From Elmis aenea (lineage: Eukaryota; Arthropoda; Insecta; Coleoptera; Elmidae), in the NCBI GenBank assembly GCA_947652605.1, contig OX393577.1:47529494-47593493 (forward strand): DNA of 64,000 nt. Reading direction: 5' to 3'. The position numbers were made by a program, and so were the translations under genes. This document shows, piece by piece, positions 35,508 to 46,350 of this stretch. Positions within the stretch are counted from its first letter, which is position 1. Every line of letters starts with the position of its first letter. Under the pieces are notes generated by a model. The model did not search any database. It worked only from the letters and a program-made list of their open reading frames with translations, and was not told the DNA's origin.

Positions 35508-36196
35508 CAGGGTGGCCCACATAGAAGGGCTACTATTGGGATCTGGTTAACGGTAAGTTTAAATTAGACAAATTGTTTTCCTTTCTAAAACCTATCCAGT
35601 GATGCTTTTGTTTTAAAAAGTCCATGGCACGCTAGACAATAACAGAAATAAAAAGTAAAAATGGTCTTTGTAGATTTTTTTGCTCACTGTAAAATGAAAA
35701 CATTCATTTGTTTCAATATGGTTTAAATTCTTAGGTAAATTACAAAGCTAAAATTTTTTAAATGAAAACCATATTTGGCTGTGACCTCATGAAAAAGCAT
35801 TTTTTCTTCTTTTCAATAATATAAGGTTAGTGTATTTATTTTGGTATTTAGACTCGAAAATAAATAAAATTCATTAAAAAGTACCTGTCAAGCTGTAGAG
35901 CGTCATAAATTTAAACAATATTGAAATCAATGATTGTTTTCATTTTACATTGCGTAAAAAATCTACAACTTTTTCCCTAATAATATTTTTGTACCATCAA
36001 GTATAATCAAGTTATTACCGATTTAGAAAAATGTCCATTTTGATTTTTGTTTATTATCTAGCGTGCGATGGAGCTTTTTTAAAACAATAAAGCATCACTG
36101 AGTAGGTCTCAGAAAGGGGAACAATGTATCTAATTTAAACTTCTTTGTAGCCGTTTACGATATTCCAATAGTGGTTCTTCTATGTTGACTACCCTG
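35508..36196. mobile_element. Foldback element (family B), intact ends
   Basis: The ends CAGGGTGGCCCACATAGAAG and, reversed, CAGGGTAGTCAACATAGAAG are flanked by TA (35506-35507, 36197-36198). The arms of about 130-200 bases are well matched (ACTATTGG, AAATTAGA, CCTTTCT, CAGTGATGCTTT, GCACGCTAGA blocks). The left arm has the box variant CATATTTGGCT at about 35768. It is 689 bp and non-coding. It serves as reference for the interrupted copy at 30658-32343. Confidence 0.78.
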
Positions 36197-36663
36197 TATA
36201 TTATAACTGTTTAAACAATTGGGGTAATAAGATCTAGCCTAATATTATTTTTATTGGTTGCAATGATAAGAATATTGATCAGGTATATCTCATCCCTAGT
36301 TTTTCTACACGTTTAATATACAAACTGAATCAGACAATCAGGTATAAAACCACTACGGATTTAATAAACCCTTGCAAAACAATATTTGATTGAAAACGTG
36401 ATATCCAACACCTTTTTACTATTTTTTGAAAGTACAATAGCATTTGAATACTTTAGAAATAAAATTTCGTAGCAAGTGTTGATATACACCTGAAAATTAG
36501 TATTTAATCCAACGTTTTCGGTTTTACTTTGCATCAAATAATTTTTTAAACTGACTTACAGAGTGTTTGTTTTAACCTGAAAAACATGGGAATCTTAAAA
36601 AAACATTAGAGATAAAAAAGTGTTTAAAGTATCAAAGTAGTGTGTTTTTGCGTGTTTAATAAG

Positions 36664-37080
36664 TACAGGGTGTGCCACAAGGTATGCCTTCGCTAATTTT
36701 TGCATAAATCGAATGTTTAGGACTTAAATAAAAGAGTCCCACACCTGACGGTAGAGTGACTTATTGACTAAATAATTAATAAACCGATTACATATTTTTA
36801 TGCATCTTTTCATATACAAGGTGTGCCAGTTATACTGAACAGCATGGGAATATCGTGAACGGTAAGAGATACAGAGTTAGTTAAATGGGTCAAAATGATC
36901 TATGATTTCAGAGCAACTGGTTTATGCAATGAAAACTTTTAAAAAAATTAACAGTTTTTGCGTTATTGATAAAAAACAATTAACTTTTGGGGTTTTAATT
37001 TTTGCTTATAACTTGCTTAGTTATTAGCAATCACACTCAAAATATTTTTCGACATTATTGAGGCTCTTTTTGCGTAGATC
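36664..37080. repeat. CAGGGTGTGCC-type repeat fragments
   Basis: GTACAGGGTGTGCCACAAGG at about 36664 and ATACAAGGTGTGCCAG at about 36819 are direct copies of a terminal-type motif. The second leads into GGAATATCGTGAACGG, TAAGAGATACA and a block resembling 23921-24000. No matching right ends were identified. Confidence 0.45.
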
Positions 37081-37639
37081 TGAAATGTATCAATACATTT
37101 TACTTATCTTCAGCCGTATTTAAAATAAAAAAGCTGACGTTAAAAAAATATTTTTATTATTGATTTCTTAAAATATTTTCTTCTTGATAAAAGTTGGTGC
37201 ATGGCCTAAATCTTACTTTATTTTATAAGTTCGCTACGACTTTCTTTTTTTTTTAAATATCACTTGATTAAATTATTTACATTAGCAAAGAAGAAAGCAA
37301 ATTGAAAAATAATTGCTTTTACACTATCAAGTTACCCTTGAAATAAAACAAAATTCTTGGGGCTACGCTTATAACTAAGCTACCCCGTTCAACATTTTTT
37401 ACGTTATAATCAATGTATTCGAAAAAACTAGCATTTTGTGGCATCAAAGTAAGTACCTACTTATTGTTTCTCTCTTAATTGTTTAAAAACAGGTTTTTTT
37501 CAATATTATATCTAAGAACGTAAATATTATAATGAAGTAATACATTTTTGAAATCCCAGCCAACTCTGTGAAAACAACTGTTAAATTAGAAAATAGTTGT
37601 TTAAAAAAATTAAAACAAATCGAATTGGCAAACAGCAGG

Positions 37640-38275
37640 AGTCGCCAACTAGTTTGTCGTCGAGATCGACATTTTTTAAAAAATAAAACGTTAGTCGCAA
37701 GCTACCTACCAAATTCTCGAATTTTCGAAGTCCGTTGAAAAACCGCATTTGCAGGGATCTCGTTTTTCGGGTTTTTCTCCAAACCATTAAACGAATTTTA
37801 AAAAACCTGCCTTGTGCTACTCGCAAAGGATGCGCAGGTACTAAAAAAAAATTGATTTTTACCGTTTCATGACCAACGCGATCACAAAAATTACCGTTTT
37901 TAAGAAACATCATTTACGGTTGGCCGTAGGGGGATACTAAAAACAAAACAAAGTGCACCGTGTACACTTGATGCGAACATCTTTTGGTTACAATTTAAGA
38001 CCAAACAAAAAAATGTGTCCGATGTGTTTTCGTTTTCGAAAGAAGACCGAAAAAAAATACTACTAGCTATTACTGAGGTCTCGTTTTTCGTGTTTTTCTC
38101 CGGAACCATTGGACGTATTTTTAAAAACTTTAACGGTTAAAACGGTTTTACCCCCAAAGGAATCGTGCATCGGTAAATAAGAAAGTTTCGATTTTATCTC
38201 AGAAGGTTTCATGATCAACACGACCTCATGATCGTTTTTAGGCATAATTTTCCAATGGCCGTAATGGACAATAAA
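37640..38275. repeat. Tandem pair of a ~330-bp unit
   Basis: CTCGTTTTTCGGGTTTTTCTCC with ACCATTAAACG at about 37757 is repeated as CTCGTTTTTCGTGTTTTTCTCC with ACCATTGGACG at about 38088. Both copies continue with GTTTCATGANCAACNCGA, ATCGTTTTTA-like and TGGCCGTA in the same order. Open frames on both strands cross this repeat but contain no protein motif. It may be two monomers of a satellite or a local duplication. Confidence 0.7.
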
Positions 38276-40200
38276 AAAAAAAAAATGCAGTTGTCGTCTC
38301 TTTGTGTGAGAAAAATTATTATCTCACTTAACAATTTTCGAAATTGTTGCAGTTACCAACCGAAAATTGCTTCGCAGTCGACCTGTTGTCCACCCCTGAC
38401 TTGTACAATAAAATTTTGCTTTACAAAGCTTCTTACAGAATTTAAAACATTCGTTAATAAAACGTTTGCAGCAAAACAATGAATGAAGATTTACGGATTT
38501 GTGTTAAATCTTTCATTAAACCCCTTTAATAGTAATTTCATGCGGTTTACTTACATGTTTTCAAGGAAAAAGGGACAAAGACAATTATTTACCATGCCGA
38601 TTAGGAATTTTTCAAAATAAAATATTTGTTTTTACCATTTTTAACAAAAATTGTTTCAAAAAAGTGCTAAGTGTTATACATTTTACTTTTTTTTGCAGAG
38701 AACTGTCCTGTCTACGTATGCCCCCTTAGGGTAACAAAAAGATAAAATAGAACTTAAATTTATATACCTAATCATCTCCCATTTCCGAATAATTTTATTT
38801 GTTTTTCGTTATTTTACTTGCAACTAATTAAATATCCGTTGAACGCCATTATCTTAGATTATAAATAAAACAATTTCAGAAATATTTAATTTATTAAGAG
38901 TTTTATGCGCAAAATTAACAAATTAAAGTGTTAAGGATAAAATTACGGCAAGCTTGCTTACCTGCTCGCTGTACCTCTTCTTTATGGTGAATTAATTTTA
39001 ACATGCACTTAACTTTTCTATGGATCGTCGCATTTTGGTTGCTGCTTCTCATTATTTTTATTAGATTGTCATGCCTCGTCTGTAAAACGCAATTAACGTT
39101 TTCCTTGTGGCATATTAATTTCAATTTATGTTGGTAATGAAACACGATAACTTAAGCAAATACTAGTAGCCTGCCTACCTGTTTGTTATTTTCTCGGCAA
39201 ATTAAACTTAATACACAAAATCAATTTGTCTGCGTTCGTAAATTAATGAAAAAGAAGTTTTTATTAATCAGCGAAATATTTCTTCCATCAAAAGGTTTTA
39301 TATTCTGGTAATTGCTTTTTTTTCAGTATCAGACTGAACCGTTTTGGTAGGAAATTTCGAAAATATTTTATTTAGTAACAGTGTACCTATCATTATGCTT
39401 TTAACAATACACTGCTTGCATTTAAAATTGTTGTTTTTCACTTGCTAATAATAAATTAAATTAAATTAAAGTTTAATAAAAACTCAAAAATTTAATTTAA
39501 TAAACTAATTCGACTTTTTGTGAAAATCCTAATATTAAGAAATTAAGTAAACCCATGATTTTTTATAGATAACCTTTGGCACTTAACTATTACATTATAG
39601 TTAATTTATGGGTTTAAAACAAATATATAAATTTATATGGTTGAAAAGAGAAAAAAATCTCTATCAATTATAGTAAAAAAAATATATAGTTTGCCATTTA
39701 AATAACTATGACCATCGCCTATCAATTGCACACGGTTGGCCGAAAAAATATGGAAGTACGTCAAAATGTAGTTAACAATTTGCCACACGTTTTATATGTA
39801 TAAAACATTTTTTCAAAAACTCGTATTTGCGCCGTAACAGCAGCGTTTCCATACTTTTGGCCTACCCTGTATTCAAGTGTGTAATTGCGTATCCTAGCAC
39901 CTCCACCAAATGTTTTATAAATATAAAAATAACGAATTATTTAGATAGGAAGGTTCCAGATTTATAAATACAGAAACTGTGAAAAAGGATTTTTGTATTT
40001 ATTTATTAGTCACCAAATTTAAACCTATTAACTACTCGTAATTTTAATTAGTTCTATATTAATTTAAAACTTGAAAATTATCCAATTTTTCATTTTTTTT
40101 TATGGTTGCCATGCATTTTGTATAGTGTGACGTGCGCTTGTGCAACGTCGTTATTTACTTAAGAGCTTTGTTGCTTTTGAATGAAATTGCTTAAAACCTT
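38276..40200. other. Unassigned AT-rich stretch
   Basis: Low-complexity A/T runs occur around 39440-39500. I see no gene or bounded element. Confidence 0.45.
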
Positions 40201-40406
40201 TTACTTCAAAACTCTGGCGGCCATGTGGCTCGTGTCGTCGGATGCTGTGGAGGGCTCCTTCACGTCGATTAGCGTAGTTCACCAGGTCTAGAGTAGCTGT
40301 AAGGTAGTGGGATTGGCGAAATTAAACAATAATTAATTTGTGATCGGTGTTTATTATTCACATTTAATTTAGAATTTTGTAGTTGAAGTTTTAACATAGA
40401 CTTGTG

Positions 40407-40680
40407 AATATGTTTGTAGATGCGTATGTGTGTAATTATATGTGTTTGTGTGTGCAATTAAATGTTGGTGTAGGTATGTGTGAAATTATATGTGTTTGTG
40501 TTTGCAATTAAATGTTGGTGTAGGTATGTGTGAAATTATATGTGTTTGTGTGTGTAATTGAATGTTGGTGTAGGTATGTGTGTAATTATATGTGTTTGTG
40601 TGTGCAATTAAATGATGGTGTAGGTATGTGTGAAATTATATGTGTTTGTGTGTGCAATTGAATGTTATAGTATGTGTGAT
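40407..40680. repeat. 50-bp minisatellite, about 4.5-5 units
   Basis: The unit runs ATTAAATGTTGGTGTAGGTA, then TGTGTGAAATTATATGTGTT, then TGTGTGTGCA. Near-identical copies begin at about 40457, 40507, 40557, 40607 and 40657, preceded by a partial unit. The array is strand-asymmetric, being rich in T and G on the plus strand. Small variants (AATTGAATG, GATGGTG) distinguish the units. Confidence 0.92.
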
Positions 40681-40734
40681 TCTGGTGTTTGTATTTGTGT
40701 GTGTTTGTTTTAAACTCCAACTAGGCCCGTCGAA

Positions 40735-40947
40735 TAGCGAAAGCTCGCCCATCAGACCTCTTTGTTGGAGTTGGTAGGAAGACTTTATGGGGTCGATCGA
40801 TCAAGCGATAATTCGCTCGCAGACTTCACTCTAAAGTTCATAAAAAGAATTGAGCCGTGTGCTCTCGTAGCGAAAATTCGCCCAAATGCACGTGCAATTG
40901 CCCAAAGTTACAAGATAACAGGAGCTTCAGAATATAGCGAAAGCTCG
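40735..40947. repeat. Four spaced GCGA-N4-TCGC hairpins
   Basis: GCGAAAGCTCGC, GCGATAATTCGC, GCGAAAATTCGC and GCGAAAGCTCGC begin at about 40736, 40805, 40870 and 40936. Spacing is 65-69 bases. The arms are constant while the loop varies, and the intervening sequence is not obviously repeated. This favours a preserved structure or protein site over simple tandem duplication. Confidence 0.6.
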
Positions 40948-41011
40948 CTGCAGAAGCTGTCTCTGTATATCGGGTGGATAGTGTATGATCGTGTGGTGTT
41001 TCTGTGTTGAA

Positions 41012-41044
41012 CCTTTTATTTTGGCCAAACACAAACTTTTATAC
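41012..41044 (-). promoter_or_regulatory. Possible minus-strand core promoter
   Basis: Minus-strand TATAAAAG (about 41042-41035) is followed some 30 bases later by a TTCAACAC initiator-like sequence at about 41012-41007. The region transcribed from it would contain the four GCGA hairpins and then the 50-bp minisatellite. This resembles an LTR or gene leader but no LTR boundary, primer site or coding region is visible. Confidence 0.25.
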
Positions 41045-41099
41045 ATGTTTGGCGGTGTGGAGTGAGAAATAGCTAAAATACGCCTATTAGTCGCTCTGG

Positions 41100-43780
41100 A
41101 CTAATGGCAATTTTAGTATTGAATAAAAAGGCGTAAAACAAAATTTAGTTCTCTCTTAATTCGTTATTTAGTTGTGTGCACAAAGAGGGGGTGCAATCCG
41201 GAAGTTTTAGTATGTTACTGATTAAGTATGCCCCTCCAAAACTATATTATCTAAACAAAACTGATTCCTGATTCACCCCACCAATGTTTCTAAATAAAGT
41301 TGTACACGCTAAAATATGTTATACAGCATTCAAGTAACATCAAATAATAAAAAAATTAAATCTATGCTAATATTTTACAAAACCAAACTTTGTCATTAAA
41401 ATCGATGCAAATTACATACATACAACGAAAGAGGTTATGACCCATTTAATAACATAGCAGGGAATCCCTTAAGAATGTTCATTGAGATTGTGGTTCACAT
41501 AAAATATTTCACTCAACAAGTCATTCGATACTTTCTATAGCCGAATTTTTGCATCTCTTCGGTCCAAGTACCGATAATTTATGGTGTCATTTAATATTCG
41601 CCAGGCCATTTGCTTACAAAATAACCCTTATATTATTTCTGACTACATTATTTACCTATTTAAAAATCGTTGACAAGAAACAGACCAAACAAACTCAAGT
41701 TACAAATTAATATTCTATAATTTAAATATTCCAACGATAGTTTGAAAGTTAGAACAATTACTGAAAATGCATGCTTGAAAATATTGATATTATTTAAAAT
41801 TATTTATACACATTACTAATGCGGTCGTCACAATAGGTTATAGTAAAAGCATTGACCCAGTAATTGTGTACACTTAATTTAACTAGTAGTAGTAAACATG
41901 TTTATTTTTATTTAATACTTTTTCTAACACATTAAGTTAGTAATTGTGTTTATTTACTAGTAAGTAAATGTAATGAACCTTATGTTTTTGCGGTAATATA
42001 TACTAAAACTAGGTATACTTAATACCATTTTAATTTTAATACGAAGTAAACATACACACATGACCTCATAAAAATCCTTTAGGTTTATCAATTAATGTCG
42101 TAATTTTCTCTTTAAATAAGATATCATTCCATCTTTATCTATATTTCAAGGCACATTACCGTATCGTAAAGTTTTAGTAGTAATATCTTACGAAAGTAGT
42201 GCAAACGAAAATCGATTTTTGTTGATACAAATGGGATAGCACTCGTAAAGTTGTAATATAACGCTACACAATGATGCGAATCCCCCTTCTGAGAAGCTAA
42301 TATAATAGTGGAATTAATTTTAACGACTGCGGCTAAGATTAGTCCTGTTTCTAATCCTCATTCTTGGACGTCCTGCAGAGGAGTAGACAATGTTACTGAT
42401 GTAACACGCCACAATTGGATAATGGATACACAACATCTGCTCAAGATACTTACGCGAAATAAATCCTTTCTGTGTAAATTATTCATGAGCATATAGTGGT
42501 CACTATGTGCGAGTTTTTTTCTTAAAATATATATTTTTATCAGATCCCTGTAATGGTTTTAAGGAGGATCTTCGTTTTGGTATAGACTTTTACGCGTCGC
42601 TTTTGACGCCGCCGAGGGATTTGCACACAGTCACAGCCATAAGGAATTTTAGATGTTTATAAAACACGTGTTTAGAATGGATGTATTTTTCAAGCACTTC
42701 TTTAATGTTGAATATTGAGAAAAAAAGCTTTGTCAGCTATTTTCGCACTCGATCTGGCAGTGGTTTATTAACATAGGTGCAACCTGGTGCCTACATTGAT
42801 TTTATAATCAATTTGTATTATGTCTATCTCTTGATGCACGAAAAATATAAAAAAGCTTTAGGTGAAATTTTATGATCAATAACGTCATCCTAAATTAATG
42901 GCATTTTTTTTTAGATTCGCTACAATTTCATCGTTCATCAACCACAGAATGTTTTTACCGATATTTTTAATCGTTGCTGTAAATACCAAGTTGATCTAAA
43001 CTGTAATTTTTGGAAGATTAATTTAAATGACAGTTTTCTGGCTAATGAGATGCTGTTAATTTCAATACCGACCAATTAAAACCTGATTGCGTTGGCAATT
43101 ATCACATCAGGATAATTTTCATTGCAATTACGCTGTTAGATTTAACCGAAGTAGTTCGTGTAATTTTGCATTTCTGTATTTTCTATTCGCGTATTTGTCC
43201 TGTCGAAAACTACTCGTGACTTATTTTCCATCGGCAGTTTTAGTAACATTTTACCGCCACTTATTACTAAAATTACTAAGCTTCCAAGAAAAATTGCAGT
43301 CATCGGTAGTATCTATTATACGGAGTGAAAATTATTTTGTCTACTCATGTATATGAAAGTTGTCATTTTCTCACTGCCTACCCTACATGAAGTTTTACTT
43401 TCGTCACTAGTGGCAAAAGTTAACTTTCGACATTAGTGGCGAAAAAAATGTCAATGTCAATGTCAAAATCAAATTGTAAAATTTACGATGATTTGTAGCT
43501 TCAACTAATAACAAACTAAAATTGCGTTAATCTTCTTATCAAATAATTTAAAATTTAATGTAGCATTTTATATAAAAGCCTAAGAATGGTAAAAAAATTA
43601 ATATTAAATGTATTTCGTTTGCAACTTGCAAGTTATAATTTTATTTATGTCAATGTCAGTGTTGAGGTGTCGCTATGGAAATGAAATGATTATAATTAAT
43701 ACTTTATACATAATAATTGTCATTTAGTTCGTTTACAATAATTTTAGTTTATAATATAATTTTAAATTCGTAGAATTTAC
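41100..43780. other. Unassigned stretch
   Basis: Nothing recognisable beyond a short TGTCAA repeat at 43448-43468. Open frames such as 43087-43356 carry no known motif. Confidence 0.5.
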
Positions 43781-43785
43781 GACTC

Positions 43786-43885
43786 GAGATGAAATCAGTT
43801 TTTTTCGTTCGTGACATTTGCTCACTCGCCGCTTCGCGGCTCGTGAATAAATCTCACCTCACGAAAAAAGCTGGACTTTCATCTC
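43786..43885. mobile_element. Small GC-loop hairpin element
   Basis: GAGATGAAA at 43786 and TTTCATCTC ending at 43885 close a hairpin with inner arms TTTTTTCG / CGAAAAAA and a loop zone CGCCGCTTCGCGGCTCGTG. The loop resembles those at 46735-46750 and 61075-61090, which have CGCTACGCGGCTC-like sequence, suggesting related miniature elements. Confidence 0.6.
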
Positions 43886-44002
43886 TTATTGTAAAACATA
43901 CTAATCTACTACGTTTAATAATTAAGTTGCAAATCGATGAAATAATAAAACTCTGGTATTACTGGACGGTATCTTTATTATTTTATTTACGTTTATTGAA
44001 AT

Positions 44003-44041
44003 CCTACGTTTTGCTTATGTTTTTTATGAGCTTCTTCAGGG
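44003..44041 (-). ncRNA. Hammerhead-like motif, left arm copy
   Basis: On the minus strand this is the counterpart of 45638-45674: CCCTGAAGAAG, a short stem and loop, then CAAAACGTAGG. The GAAA core strand has become AAAA, so this copy is less likely to be functional than its mate. Confidence 0.35.
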
Positions 44042-44276
44042 CTAAAAATTATAATAACATTTAATTTAATTGTTTTTATCACAATATCTACAAATTACTT
44101 AGCAAAATTGAAACAAGACATGTTAAATTTGAATAATACAAAATTATATATATAAAGATTACTTAGCCAAATTGAAAACAAGACAAGTTGAATTTGAATA
44201 CAATACAAATATGTACTTATAATGATACTTACCTTAAGAACGTGGCTAAATTTAACAAAGATACATGTTGGAAATG

Positions 44277-44515
44277 TTGCATACAAAATTTGGCATGGAT
44301 TTTTGGAAACCATGAAAAATATTTTTTGTGATGAATAAAATATATACTCAAAAAGTCTTTATTTTACGTTTTTTGATTCTAGGACTACATGTTACATCTA
44401 AATTTTGGCGTGGATTTTTGGAAACCATGAAAAATATTGGTTGTGATGAATAAATATACTTAAAGGTTCTGATTTTACGTTTTTAGATACTAGGATTACA
44501 TAACAGAACACGATA
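44277..44515. repeat. ~115-bp tandem duplication in the left arm
   Basis: TGGATTTTTGGAAACCATG followed by AAAAATATT, GTGATGAATAAA and a TTTTACGTTTTT block occurs at about 44293 and again at about 44412. The right arm has one copy (about 45285-45390). The two units are already diverged. Confidence 0.8.
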
Positions 44516-44605
44516 ATTATTCAGATAAAATTTAAAAAGACGAACACATTAACCACGTTAAAATTGTACAGTACAAGTAACCTAAATTAACAACAAATAA
44601 TTTAA

Positions 44606-44995
44606 TGTAGGTACAGTTGTTCTTGTAATCAATGTGATACCATTTACATAGGACAGACTACACAAACATTACGAAACAGAATGTATGGTCACAAAAGTGA
44701 CATAAAAAAAGTAAATGACTGTTCAAACAAAAATATTAATAAAAATTTCATAGCAACCACAAGTTTAACAGAACATATTGTTAATACAGGTCATAATTTC
44801 AATTTAACAAATGTAAATATTGTTTACCAGGAAGATAACCTGTTCAAAAGACTTATCGCAGAAAGAATTTTTATTAATGTTAACAACAATGCATGCAATG
44901 ATAGATCTGATATTGACAATATTTTTCAAAAGACCTACAAATTACTATTCAATGAAGTTCATCAAAAATCTTTAATAATCAAAAACCAACGTTAA
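44606..44995 (+). pseudogene. Penelope-like GIY-YIG endonuclease domain, RT missing
   Basis: The frame opens after a stop at 44603-44605 and reads CNQCDTIYIGQTTQTLRNRM near 44624-44683, giving a Cys-x2-Cys pair, the GIY-YIG start (here TIYIGQT) and the downstream arginine, followed by YGHKSD. The next 100 residues include LTEHIVNTGHNF and LIAERIFIN, equivalent to the C-terminal part of the nuclease. It ends at a stop at 44993-44995. The reverse transcriptase is entirely absent. It is a different family from 4508-5803, sharing only the motifs. It would be non-autonomous. Confidence 0.85.
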
Positions 44996-45637
44996 TTTCA
45001 TTCTTTCTATTTGTTTTATGCTATTGTTTTTAAATAAAATCTTTGTGAGTGTTTATTTTTATAAATTTTACACAAACAGTAAACTTTTGAATTATTATGT
45101 TCTAAACAGCGACATCTACCAGCCTTTAATTTTTAAAAACCAATAATGTTTTACAGTGTTCCTCTGTACCCTACTTCTTAGGTTAATTTACAGGATGTTA
45201 ATTTAGGTTATTTGTACTGTACAATTTAAACGTGTTTAATGTGTTCGTCTTTTTAAATTTTATCTGAATAATTATCGTGTTCTGTTATGTAATCCTTGTA
45301 TCTAAAAACGTAAAATCAAGACCTTTAAGTAGGTATATTTATTCGTCACAACCAATATTTTTCATGGTTTCCAAAAATCCATGCCAAATTTTGTATGCAA
45401 CATTTCCAACATGTATCTTTGTTAAATTTAACCACGTTCTTAAGGTAAGCATCATTATAAGTACATATTTGTATTGTATTCAAAATCAACTTGTCTTGTT
45501 TTCAATTTGACTAAGTAATCTTTATATGTATAATTTTCTATTATTCAAATTTAACATGTCTTGTTTCAATTTTACTAAGTAATTTGTAGATATTGTGATA
45601 AAAAACAATTAAATTAAATGTTATTACAATTTTTAGC

Positions 45638-45674
45638 CCTGAAGAAGGTCATAAAAACATGAGCGAAACGTAGG
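45638..45674 (+). ncRNA. Hammerhead-like motif in Penelope 3' tail
   Basis: CCTGAAGAAG, a stem of GTCAT/ATGAGC around a short A-rich loop, then GAAACGTAGG. The strand order fits a hammerhead core with CUGAAGA instead of CUGAUGA. Its position in the 3' tail matches the motif at 6136-6174. Whether it cleaves cannot be judged from sequence alone. Confidence 0.4.
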
Positions 45675-45735
45675 ATTTCAATAAACGTAAATAAATAAAG
45701 ATACCGTCCAGTAATACCAGAGTTTTATTATTTCA

Positions 45736-46350
45736 CTAATATACAACGGACGTTTATATATTCATTTTAATAATTAACTTTGTTATTGTAAGAGAGTTGA
45801 TTAAATTAGTAAGGTGGAGCAACATTAAAATTACATTAAAAAGTTGACCAGTTTTATATAAAAACTATAAAACAACTACAACTAAATTTAACTACAACAA
45901 ACTTTTAAGTTTTGTTGTTCAGCTTGCCTGACATCGATGTGACGGTTAAATTAAAATAGTACTAATACTTAATAATAAGAAATATATGTCACAACTTAAG
46001 TTAATTATAACTTTTTAACATATTTCAACCAGTTTGTAAAAGTAACTATATTTGTCCTTGTGTTTCTTGAGCAGTTTGACAGAAAATCGGTTTATGACCA
46101 AAAGGGCACATACGTTGTACAAAATTAGAACTAAATAAAAAATCTTTACTTTTAAAACTAAATAAGTGTTGAATAAAGACAAAAAATATAATCAAAGAGA
46201 CGTTTGAAACGCCTAATAAACAAAAAAGGATGAAAACTATTAAAAGACGAGTTGGAAAACGCTTCTAGTAAAATATAATTTTAATTTTAATTATAAGCGA
46301 CGAGATTGTAACGAATAATTAAATTTTATACAACAGTAGCTTTTCAAGAA
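45736..46350. other. Unassigned interval
   Basis: AT-rich sequence with no gene or bounded repeat recognised. Confidence 0.4.

Larger units (their letters stand above)
43938..45735 (+). mobile_element. Penelope-like fragment bounded by inverted copies of its 3' tail
   Basis: The 3' tail at about 45189-45735 (plus orientation) occurs as reverse complement at 43938-44593. Between them lies the end of the coding region, with its GIY-YIG domain (44606-44995). The inverted arms match throughout except for a ~115-bp tandem duplication in the left arm. Inverted and tandem partial copies are a known habit of Penelope-like elements. The outer limits coincide exactly: TGAAATAATAAAACTC at 43938 and its complement ending at 45735. 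Confidence 0.85.

Noticed and set aside
37581..37913. 110-codon open frame on the minus strand
   Set aside because: It lies within the ~330-bp tandem repeat, shows no protein family motif, and the partner repeat unit does not keep the same frame.
40407..40680. CRISPR-like array
   Set aside because: The 50-bp units are contiguous with no unique spacers and the setting is eukaryotic; it is a minisatellite.
40200..41200. Solo LTR of a retrotransposon
   Set aside because: TATA-like and leader-like sequence is present, but no TG...CA boundary, target duplication or primer-binding site could be placed.
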